A stretch of DNA of 24,633 nucleotides from Chara braunii (Eukaryota > Streptophyta > Charophyceae > Charales > Characeae), in NCBI GenBank assembly GCA_003427395.1, contig BFEA01000740.1:339724-364356 (forward strand). Reading direction: 5' to 3'. Shown piece after piece: positions 9,285-18,856 of the stretch; within the stretch, counting starts at the first letter, position 1, and the number at the start of each line of letters is the position of its first letter. The notes under the pieces were generated by a model. That model was given only the letters and a program-made list of their open reading frames with translations. It did no database searches and was not told the DNA's origin. The position numbers were made by a program, and so were the translations under genes.

Positions 9285-11358
9285 CTAAAAACTGCTTCTA
9301 TAATAGCTATAAGTTCGGCCTGCGTTCCATCCGGTCAACAACGGAATCCATTCGTCCCACATTCCTCTGTGTTTCTTAGAGAAATTGAACAGAGCGCAGT
9401 CAAAGAGATCATCAGGGTACTTCCGTTTCCATAATTCCACGTTTAGGGAGAAGAGAAAGGGCAACTCAGACCCAGGTACGGTATTGAATAGTTTGGCACG
9501 ATGGAAAAAGGAGCCAATGATTGTGAGTTTCTGCTGCCGACTTGAGAAGGAGAAGTAATCCTGGATGTTCTGAAAAATCAACTTCCTATCCAGGCCTCCA
9601 CGTTGGTTCTTGTGCAGTGGCATTGTGCGCTTAAGAACAAGTTTATCATCATAGCAGCTGGCAAAGGACTCAAGAAGCTTTCAACCCCTTTCCTTGGAAC
9701 ACCCGCCGTCCTGATTGCAAATCACAAAAACAGATACGTTATCAACAAGTCTGAAGCCTCGTAACAATCTCCGATCTCTGCCCAAAGACGAAAGAAAAAG
9801 AAATTCATTATAGGCACACAGTAAGCATGCCAAAGCCGAACTCGATGACTTGCCCATCAGGATCCTGACTGTTTGCTGAAACACCGACCCAGACGCCATT
9901 ACAAAAGTATTACCTAATTCGAACCGCACAAAAGAATGAACTATCTCGAATGACAGAAACTTCCACCCATTCTCGCTAGGTCCCTTCATAAGTTTAGTTG
10001 CTTTTCCCAAAGACCGCACTGACGCACCTTTGTATCCTTCATTCATCCAAAAATCGATCACCCACATTAAAGCATTCAAGATAGATTGATGTAGAAGGTT
10101 TGGAAACATCTCCTTGATATCAAATGAAGCTCCAAGTAACATGCTGCCCTTCCGTATATCCTTGTTGATTCCTTTCATTCTTGGTAGCAAATCTCCTGTA
10201 GACCGTAGATTGAAGTTGGTTTCCACAGGAAGCTTCCACAAGAGGAGGTTGACTGCTTGCGAGATTCGCGCCCCCCCCATATTAGAACATTCAGAATGTG
10301 AAGGACAGATGGGCCGCCATCGGCTCACGTCTTTGTGCTTAGGAAGGCAGTACGTTCGTCCAAGCTGGCCATTGCCATCCCATTTACCCACTTTTGACAA
10401 TTCTCTACTATCATATCCGGCCCTACACTTCGTCAAAATGGTGGACTCGTCGTCTGAGCAGTGGGTCAAAGAGGGATTGTTTAGAAACAACTGCTCCATT
10501 CCACTCCGATATACAACCGGATGACAGACATAAGTGTCGCCCATATTATGATCTAACGGACAACAGACCAACCCTTCGAGGAGATTGACATACATACCCA
10601 TGTCATCAACTGATTTCACATCACCCCAGTGTTCCATCGAAGAAGAGGAAGAAGACGAGAAAGAGGAAGAAGAAGAAGAAGAAGAAGAAGAAGAAGAAGA
10701 AAGAGAGGAAAGAGAAGAAAGAGAGGAAGAGGAAGAGAAAGAAGAAACGGAAAGTGACGATTCCACTAAACCATGGTTAATAAAACACGATCGAAGCTCC
10801 TCCATCCTAAATTCCTAATGGCATCGTTGCCGATAGGAGGAAGCGACCTCATACTTTGGAACGCAGAGAGGATCTGTCTTCTTAGATTAGCGCAGGACCG
10901 CAGTTGGGTCGGTCGTAAGATGTTCCGTGAATTCTGCATCCATGTTGGAAATACACTGCATTCATTAATCCAAAACGATACATGCCCCCCGACTCTTGGG
11001 AGATTGGACGAAACATCCGCACACGTGCATCGTACCTCCTCTAGTCGAGAATAGTGTCGATACTTTTGAATTAGATCTCCCACCATTTTATTATGCTTCC
11101 ATACAATGCGCATTCTCCGAACCAATAGCTCCTTCCATCCTCCTGCGATATCTGAAGTGCTCACCAAACGTGCACAGAGCCTCCCCACCACACACTTACT
11201 AATAGCATCATCAAACACGATACGCAAAACGAGCCGTAGCCTAACATGAATACCGAACCGCCTTCGTATAACATAACAAGAATCAGTCTCAGACGCGACC
11301 TAGTTCTTTTTTCGCTGAATGTATGAACATTATTGAAGGCATAGATCAAATCGTTCAA
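9285..11358 (-). pseudogene. degenerate reverse transcriptase, non-LINE type (possibly Penelope-like)
   Basis: Three minus-strand blocks belong together. The first, 11358-10766, has a basic N-terminal part (RRRFGIHVRLRLVLRIVF, after a frame change near 11230). The middle block, 10805-9681, carries RT motifs: YCLPKHKDVSRWRPI, the motif A-like FDIKEMFPNL, the motif B-like MGKSSSSALACLLCAYNE and LVDN where LVDD is expected. The last block, 9623-9285, is a thumb-like tail (RAKLFNTVPG, ELWKRKYPDDLF). The spacing after MGK and the YP-containing tail recall Penelope-like elements, but I see no GIY-YIG nuclease. The Asn at 9738-9740 replaces a catalytic Asp. A GAA/TTC microsatellite lies in the middle block and reads as poly-Ser. 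At least two frame changes make it a pseudogene. RT identity is fairly sure; the Penelope assignment is weak. Confidence 0.65.
10636..10747. repeat. (GAA/GAGGAA)n microsatellite inside an RT pseudogene
   Basis: An imperfect GAA/GAGGAA purine tract of about 110 bp reads as a Ser run on the minus strand. Coding sense (EHWGDVKSVDDMGMYVNLL) resumes in frame on its 3' side, so the repeat probably expanded within the old reading frame. Confidence 0.9.
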
Positions 11359-12047
11359 GTTTCAGCTATTCAACAACACACGTTCTCAAGGTGCGCTAAG
11401 GAGGGCGGCAAAAAACTTCTTTAACGACAAAGAATGTTGCATAAACGGAACAAAGGACGTAAATATCAAGGTCTCCCCACCCGTAATCCACTCACGAAAA
11501 TGTCGTAGTTCTCTACACCCGAATCCACAAGAAATAATTGACCCGCCATACATTTGTTTCAAAACCTTTCAGTTATCTACCAGGGACTTTCCTCCAAAGC
11601 AAACCACAACACAACTACTAACAGACTGATCTCTACATGCATCGAGAATCTTAATTGGACTATTTGACACGATCCCAAAAGATGAGTGAAAACATGCCAA
11701 AGACCGATTTGTCGAAATGTCAACATCACTACTCCCTTCCCTACTCCGCTTCCGCCGTCTTCTCTCTCGAAGGCCCGACCTCTACCTTCTCGATTTCCTA
11801 CGTTTGTCCCAAATATTAAGTGCCAAAGAGAATAATTGAATATAAATCTCTCACACACATCAAGATCCTCCACCGCACAACTACACAGAGGTACCGGAAC
11901 ATGATTATGTGCCCCATGTCTACGTAACCAACAATACACCTTCTCATTTCTTTGTCGACAACCCGGCCCAATAGGATGATTAGACCGATAGACGTGCTCA
12001 CCCCAATATGGTATATCCTTTCGTTTAGAGAGTTATCTAACACGTAA
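11359..12047. other. unassigned AT-rich stretch
   Basis: Open frames here are short and of low complexity, and I recognise no domain. The stretch may be the decayed 5' part of the minus-strand RT element, ending where LINE-C begins. No repeat or structure stands out. Confidence 0.4.
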
Positions 12048-12053
12048 GCGCAA

Positions 12054-13503
12054 TTGATTCGCCAATTGCTATCTAGGTACATTTGGAAAGGGGATTCAGA
12101 CTTACCTTCATGCATATCCAAGCTGGCTTGGTGGAAAATCACGGAGAAGAAATGTAATGGGGGGTTAGGAGTGAGCGACCCAACTAGTCAGAATAGAGCA
12201 CTCCGAGTCCTATCTAAATGGCCTGTTAGGCTCGTTACGGCACATCCAACCATTCCCTGGGTAAGATTGGCCTTGGTCATTTAGCAGCGGAATGGAATCT
12301 TACGGATGAAGCAGCAGTATGGGACTGCATGCTCCTCCACCCCTTACTCAGAAGCACAAAGTCACCAACATGGGGCCAGATTCTTAGGGCCTGGTCCAAG
12401 CTGTCTCCCTCATACATCAAGGAACCGGCCTCAGCTGAAGAAGTACTAACAACGTGCCTATATGAAAACCCAGCAATCAGAAGCCCGACGGGTAGAGTCT
12501 TTGAAGTCTCCGCACTGCCAGGGAACTTCGCCAGGAAATGGCTACAGAGAGGGATCTGGCGAATTGAACACTTGAGGGACAGAAAACATAAACGTTGGAA
12601 AGCACACTTGAGGAAATTAGACTGCAGCTTCGGGGCTTACAGCATGTCCAGACCCATAGAGACTCCATAATAGAAGTTGTTCCGACGATCTGGCTGCAGT
12701 ACTTGACCGTGGAGGATGATGGTTGGTTTGAGGATTCATGGTGGGAGGATTCCGTACAACATGGGTCCGTCATCCACATCTTGGAGAATAAGGAAGACAA
12801 AACTTTCAAGGCCAACCTCTGGGATACTTAGGGTGAACATCTCCAAACACAACGTGAATCTGTGTTTGTGACAAAAGACAGACTGTGTCGGCCCGTTAAA
12901 CTGCAACCCTCTCTCTCCTCTACAGGCTTACAGCACACGAGGCTCGTTAAAAGACTCCCCCTACTAGGGGAAGGACAACTCGACTGCACACACGTGGGAT
13001 GGATCAGAACTGCAGAGACAGCGGAAACTGAAACGATATCAGTAGAAAGCTACATACCAAAAGTAGGATCTAGTTTGAAATCCAAATCCTTAACTGTTCA
13101 TTCCTGACTCTCCTGGAACAAGAAATCCCCGGCCATGAGTTTTGTTACATTTGCCTCTACTTGGTTCCATCTCTATTGTCAGATGATTCAAGGAATTACA
13201 GAAGTTAGAATGGCAGGACTGCAATCACTGCATATGCACTCCTGCGTACCCACAGCCGAATGGTGCTCAGAGAAGGGAATGCAGATTAAAATATTTTGCG
13301 ATCAGTGCCCTTACCCCAGAGTGGAATCCTCGGCGCACCTATGGTGGGAATGTGTGGTGGCATGGGGATTCTGGGAATGGGTCTAAGACTTGTGGAGATC
13401 GGCTTCCGGGGACTCCAACCTGTGGAACCAGAAGTTTGTACTCACAGGTGATACAACTACTGCGACAGGAAAGGGCATAGCACTCAAGTTTCGTGCCATT
13501 GCT
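12054..13503 (+). pseudogene. LINE-C ORF2 C-terminal fragment, part 1
   Basis: The fragment reads in frame 3 at 12054-12284, frame 2 at 12329-12670 and frame 1 from about 12595 to the LINE-B junction. Stops in the last frame lie at 12829, 13105 and 13384. Matching pieces with LINE-A are GGLGVSDP (LINE-A GGLGLVDP), LYENPAIRSPTGRVFEVS (FFENPVLIDKATGTLVMA) and KWLQRGIWRIEHL (TWVRKGIVRIADI). The C-terminal finger is CDQCPYPRVESSAHLWWEC (CX2CX9HX4C, about 13300-13355). The frame then runs to FRAIA and stops at LINE-B. It continues at 21811. Confidence 0.82.
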
Positions 13504-13505
13504 TT
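13495..13505. repeat. LINE-B target-site duplication, left copy
   Basis: GCCATTGC followed by TTT matches 21811-21821. The three T overlap the LINE-B poly(T), so the duplication is 8 to 11 bp. The bases outside the repeat differ (T here, C at the right copy), which marks its edge. Confidence 0.85.
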
Positions 13506-13629
13506 TTTTTTTTTTTTTTTTTTTGAAAGGCCCCATGTGCAAAACCTCCATCCTGGTGGTGGTAGGAGAACCACCAAGATTGAGGCTTTGCCTGGCGGGC
13601 CGCTCCATCTACTGATGGGGAGCATCACC

Positions 13630-13650
13630 TGCTGGAAACCGGGTCCAGCA
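13630..13650 (-). other. 3'-region hairpin module (LINE-B copy 3)
   Basis: On the minus strand: stem TGCTGGA, loop CCCGGTT, stem TCCAGCA. It is about 106 nt from the poly(A). Confidence 0.85.
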
Positions 13651-13697
13651 TCCCATGATATATCTTAAATAGCTCAATGAAAAGAATGACGCCCGTG

Positions 13698-13718
13698 TGC
13701 TGGAAACCAGGTCCAGCG
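13698..13718 (-). other. 3'-region hairpin module (LINE-B copy 2)
   Basis: On the minus strand the outer base is C instead of T (CGCTGGA) and the loop is CCTGGTT. These variants, C-outer and CCT loop, are shared with the LINE-C copy at 22121-22141. Confidence 0.85.
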
Positions 13719-13904
13719 TCTCAATCCAAATTATCACTTCCTTACCTATCCTACCTATCCTGCAGCTGGGCCGGGGATTGGAGGGGGAGGGCACCAGTGG
13801 GATCTCCCTCCATCCCTTAATCCCTGCCATCCACCCACTATCCATAGGGCGCCTAGGAACAAGAATACAGAGGGAATGTATCTGGAATGCATCTAGAATG
13901 TTTC

Positions 13905-13925
13905 TGCTGGAAACCGGGTCCAGCA
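13905..13925 (-). other. 3'-region hairpin module (LINE-B copy 1)
   Basis: Identical in stem and loop to the 13630-13650 copy and to the RE-D copy, and also preceded by GGGA on the minus strand. Confidence 0.85.
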
Positions 13926-14180
13926 TCCCTTGATAGCACATTACCCCACCCTTCACAAGTCAGTTACTTGCACTCCTTGTGGGTGTTCCTTGCTCCAGGG
14001 GGTTCAACCTTGCAACCTGCTGAGTTTGCTTACAAAGGAGAGATAGGAGAGATAGAGAAACACTCTGCAAGCGATTATGAACCCAATAGCTAGCTTAAAA
14101 CAACTGAAGAAACGATTATGAACCAGGTAGCATGGAGATCTCTTATGTCATGGGTGATGTGTGTCTACTGGCGTCTCGGC

Positions 14181-17100
14181 TCATGTCACTGGTAGTGCTT
14201 CCGCCAGGGACAGCGGGTGGGGGGGAAAGGGGTCTACAAAGTCCTGGGCTGGCCGTAGTGGGATGCCCGGGTCCACTTTAATCAAGTCATGGAAAATCAA
14301 TTTGTAATCCCTTACCATTTCCTCCCGGGAATCTGCATTCCGGTTGACTCCGGACCATTTTATCTCAGCCACCCATCCTTCCCTATCCCCCCCAAGCCAG
14401 TCTTTGCTGAATCTGGAGATAATCTTGTTCATGTCCCCCCAGGTATATGACCGATCAAGCTTCTCTTTAGCAGCTCTCCATTGGGTTGCAATTTCATATT
14501 GAACCAATGTTCGTATTTGCTCCATAGCTTCTCCGTCTTCTACCTGCGCCCCCTCTATCTCTAGGATGCATCGCTTCCACCATATAGTCCATAGGATGCT
14601 CCGCCTACCCAAGTTTGAACATGTTTTCCACAAATGTGTTTCCCCGGATTGGAGGGTGATATCCCAAGAGTGTGGCCCTCCAGTCCCACGGCCATGTCAC
14701 ACCGGGAGCAATGTGTCGCCAAATCCTATCCCAGCTTCTCCATAGTAGCACTGACGCAGGGCATTGGAGAAAAATATGTTCTATAGTCTCCGCCCGCCTC
14801 GTCCCAGGGAAGCTCTGCAGGCATTTGTGGCACCATGGTAGTGTTTTCCCTTGCTGCTCCAAACGCGTATGGTCTATCAACCAGTCGTTGGTTGGTAGAC
14901 ACCTATGTTCAATTTGCCATTGGAGGGCTGAGATTTTGGCGGGTCTGCAACTATAGTGAGGGAACCATCGAATGGGCTTAAGCAGACTACGATCTATGTT
15001 AAGATGGCGATACCATCTGTCTTCCACGCGGTCCCGCAGTCTGCATTTGGGTCTGACCATTCGGTAGGCAGATTTAGATTTAAATTGAGTAGTGTCAGTA
15101 TGTTGTCCTCTCCTTTCCTGGCCGGGTTACATTGGTTCCATCGCCACTCTTTCGGATCTAGGGGAAGGTCCTCAATGGGGGTCATTGGGCAATACACCCT
15201 CTGGTAGCATCCCTCCTCAATAACCCGGATGCGATACACATCCTTTTGTTCTTTCCATATGAAGGGTTGTTGGTTCCCTTCTAGTCTGCCATCCTTTTGG
15301 ATGGAGAAGATTTCTATTAGCGCATGTCTTGGGCCAGTAAGGTGCACATGCCCTACCTCTTTCTCATGGTCGGGTAGCCCAACCCAATCTCCTTCCTTCA
15401 TACATGGGCCTTTTCTGAGGGTGGTGTACCAATGGAGGGGGAAACTCTCAATAAGGTCGTTGAGTGCTTTCTCAGTAAGATGGCAGTACCGCAGCCATGT
15501 ACGCATCCTGTCTATGCTCTTCCAGTTTCCGGTCTCCATGTCCCAAAGGTCCCCCACCCTCTGAACACCATGCTTTACCCAGTCTTTCCACGGGGCATCC
15601 GAGCTGTTCTGCACACGCCCTCCAGAATCTGTTATTAGTCGGTTGCCGAAGAGGGGTTGCCTGAAGATCTCTTCCCACCTCTCAGGTGTCGGTCGAAGTA
15701 GGGGGGGGAGTTTCCTCCAGGTACGTATCAAGTGCACTCATTGTTTGTCGGAAGGGTCCCCGTTCCTGTACTTCCTCGGCAACCTCCAATACCTATCTTC
15801 CAGCCAAACTCTAGGGTCGATCTCAGGTGGGGTTTCTGGGGCCAAGTCAGAAATTTGTGCCAGGGCCAAGGGGACCCAAGAGGATGATGTGGAAAAGATA
15901 ATGCGTTGAAACCAGCGAATCATGAGGGCTTGGAATTGTGTGGCGGGATCCACAATTCCAAGTCCTCCTCCACTCTTGGGCTGAATCACTGACTCCCATG
16001 CCACTCGGCTTATGACGTGGGATTTGTTGTTGTCGCCTCTCCAGAGGAAGGCCGCCAACTGTTGTTTCAGTGCCTTGATCCCCCCTGCACTTAAGGGCCA
16101 TAGAATGACTTTGTACCAGAGGGTGACGAGGACTACATTATTTATAACAAGCGCTCGTCCGAAAATGGAGGTGCGTTTATTGTTCCATTTTTTCAATTTG
16201 GACTCTGCCGGTCCGGCCAACCATTCATCATTGGATGATGGTTTCCCATTGACAGTGACAAGTGCCCCCAGGATTCTTAGCGGATCATCATGAGAGTGTC
16301 ATATAATCCGCGGAGATTCCGGGGGTCTTCCCCCTTGATGGTGCATCCACCATCCAATCGTCTTATGTCCCCAATTCACAGACATATCTGATAGTAGGCA
16401 TAATTTGTTCATATTAGATTATGTCGCTTCTGTCATTATGGTGAGGTCGTTTGCGAAAAGGGAGCAGATAGGGATTGCTTCCTCGAGGATATTGGATATC
16501 TTGATTTGAGTAAGGTCCTTGTGATGGCGAAGGTTGACCGACAGTGCTTCCATTATCACCAAGAACTTGCAAGAAGAGGTAGGGGGCAATCGGGTCTCCC
16601 TGCCTCACCGAGCGCTGGAGCTCAAATGGAGGTGCAACTGACCCGTTGACTTGCACACAGGTGGTGGCATGAGTATGGAATCCAGCGTCGGAAGACCGGT
16701 CCGAAGTTCATTCTCTCCAGACATCTGTCTAAGAAGTCCCAGTCCACGTGGTCGTTGGCTTTCTCGAAATCTATGAAGATAATGGCCGCATTGACCCGAT
16801 ATCGTCGCGCTAGCTGCACCACGTCGTTGACTAGCAAGATGTTCTCTTGTATGTTCCTATCGGACATGAAACCAGTTTGCACCGGATGTATGACGTCCTC
16901 CAGAGCAGCTGCCATACGATTGGTCAGTGCTTTGGAAAGCATTTTATAGACTACAGTAAGTAGTGTAATAGGTCTATAATTCCTTATTTTCATTTTGTCA
17001 CCTTTCTTATCTAGAAGGGATAATACGCATTTCCCAACGGTTTCCCCCATTTCACCGACTTCCCACACATCCCAATAATATTCCCACAAGTCAGTGCTCA

Positions 17101-18679
17101 GGTCCGTCCAGGTGCCGGGGGTTTTCTTTTCCCTCATTTGGAGAAGTGTTGACCATACTTCTTCCTTCGTTAGCTCTCTCTCTAGCTTGTCACGCTGGCA
17201 CGGGGATATGTGTCGGTCCATTGGTCGCATGAAATTCTGTATCTCCCTGATTCGTTCTTCCTCGTGGGGGGAAGGGGTATGAGACGTGTATAACTGTTTG
17301 AAGAACGTCCCGGTGATCAATGTACAATGCGCTGTGTCGGTGACACTGATATTGCTGTCCTCCGGATCACAGAAGGCCTCAATGACAGTCCTACGAGAAC
17401 GGGCAGTGACCATTGAGAAAAAATAAGTATAGCATTGAGGCGTCGTGAGTACGTTTGGCCATTTTGCCTCTGATCCTAATCCCTTGCCATCTATGCATCG
17501 CGTATTGCAGAAGTTGGTCCTTTGCTTTTTGGATGGAGGAGGTGAGCCGCTGCCATTCTCGGGGGGAGGGGGGAGGGTGATGTGGCTCTACTTGTCGTTC
17601 CAGGGATATGAGCTCGTTATGTGTCGTCTTTTCCTGATGTTGTCGTAGGGTTGCTTTGGCTTTGGCAAATTCCTTGTATTTCCTGGCTAAGAAAATTAGG
17701 CCGTTGTTAAACCACACGAGACGAGAGTCAAAGAGGTGTTTTTGATAACGCCAGAATTCCCATTCTGAGCAAATCATCTGTACAAAGGAAGAGTCCTTAA
17801 GCAATGAGGTGTTCAGTTTGAAGAAGCCCGACCCTTGATCGGGTCTTTTCCTCATTGTTAATATTATTCCGCAGGTTTTATGGTTCAGTCCGGGGTGGGG
17901 ACTGCGTGGGAGAATCAGTGCCCATCGCAGGGCCCCCTCCAGGTCATTGGAGAGCAAAATAAGATCGATGCGTGATTTTGATAGACGTGCAGGGTCGTTG
18001 TCTCGTATGCATGTAAAGGCCCGTTCTTGGGGGGGCAAGCGGAGGAATGTATCAAAGACTGAGAGCTCGCGCCAAGATCAGCAAGCATTTGTTCATCTTC
18101 TGCCGCCGCAAAGGAGGGGGAGTTTTGGGGGCTCCATCTGTCTAGCCACCTATCAGGGGTAGCATTGAAGTCACTTGCTATGACTAGAGGGATACCTTTC
18201 GGGATTTGCGTTCCTATCCTTCCCAAGAACTTTTTCCTTTCTCCTACTGAGTTTGGAGAGTAGATACAGAGAATACAAAGCAGTTCTAATTCTAGCATAC
18301 CGAGGACCGAGGCCCACCGTCCCTCTTCATCATCCACTACCCAGTGGACTGGCTGGAATCTGGAGTCCTGGGGGACCCAGATTGCCACGCTTGCAAAACC
18401 AGGTCTTGGTGCATGTGCCCTAATGACGGTGTGAGGCCAAACCTGTTTGTGAGCCCTGTTATGATCCGGGTTGTCTTGCAGATGTGTTTCTTGTATGCAG
18501 ATCACATCTGGCCAACGCCTGCCCCCTATTCCTTTAAGTTGATCCCAGATGGCTTGATGTTTTTCAGGTTTACAAGATGCCAAGCCATTCATATTGATGA
18601 AGCGCAGGTCTAGGTCAGATGAGTCTACACATTTTTTCCACGCGTGATTTCTGCAGTATAGTGTTTCAAGGTCATCCAT
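14181..18679 (-). pseudogene. LINE-B ORF2 (endonuclease-RT-zinc finger), broken
   Basis: The start chosen is ATG 18679 (MDDLETLYCRN). The endonuclease spans about 18610-17850: LRFINMNGLA, catalytic E in ICIQETHL, LCIYSPNS and SDFNATPD (usually GDFN), then SRIDLILLS after a frame change near 18000. Its last motif reads LNHK instead of SDHK. Another frame change near 17400 leads into RT: NYRPITLLTVVYK, QTGFMSDRNIQEN, motif A IIFIDFEKANDHVDW with Asp intact, a shift near 16640, and motif B SVRQGDPIAPYLF. Motif C is FAND at 16446-16457, Asn replacing Asp (16449-16451), followed by a TAA. Further blocks run 16220-15738, 15737-14994, 15060-14605 and 14633-14181. The finger has Cys at 14830, 14821 and 14761 and His at 14776. 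The ORF ends at TGA 14181. Confidence 0.9.
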
Positions 18680-18856
18680 TGCAGCATGTGATCAAGGCCT
18701 CATAGTGGGTGCCATTGCTTGACATCCCATTTGTTGAGATGTAGGACTTTTTTTTTGGACCATCCGGGAAAGGTAGCTGCAAACATCATCTTCGGACCAA
18801 AATTCACTGGCCTTAACTTTTGCACACGGCAGGTCCAGAAGAGCATTGTGGCTATA
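18680..18856 (-). other. LINE-B ORF1-ORF2 spacer
   Basis: The 177 nt between the ORF1 stop (18857) and the ORF2 ATG have stops in the flanking frames. A short open frame (18927-18700) bridges part of it and could be an extended ORF2 start after a frameshift, but nothing supports this. Confidence 0.45.

Larger units (their letters stand above)
12048..13505 (+). mobile_element. LINE-C, left part (5'-truncated ORF2 C-terminal half)
   Basis: This is the first part of a 5'-truncated LINE interrupted by LINE-B. It starts inside ORF2 (LSRYIWKGDSDLPSCISK), matching the LINE-A region ARFIWKPRASNFEGFISK, so all of the endonuclease and RT core is missing. The rest follows LINE-A order. The element resumes at 21811. 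The left boundary is where similarity begins; I found no TSD for it, so the true edge may differ by some tens of bases. Confidence 0.85.
13506..14180 (-). other. LINE-B 3' UTR with three hairpins and poly(A)
   Basis: No ORF is credible here. Three copies of the TGCTGGA/TCCAGCA hairpin lie at 13905-13925, 13698-13718 and 13630-13650. The end is CCTTTC followed by poly(A) on the minus strand. I assign the whole stretch to LINE-B because the TSD sits directly beyond the poly(A). Confidence 0.75.

Noticed and set aside
10585-10818. Plus-strand acidic (poly-Glu) open frame
   Set aside because: It is the shadow of the GAA tract inside the minus-strand RT pseudogene.
13135-13400. Independent small zinc-finger gene (CDQCPYP...HLWWEC)
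   Set aside because: It is the C-terminal finger of the LINE-C ORF2, in order with its neighbours and matching LINE-A.
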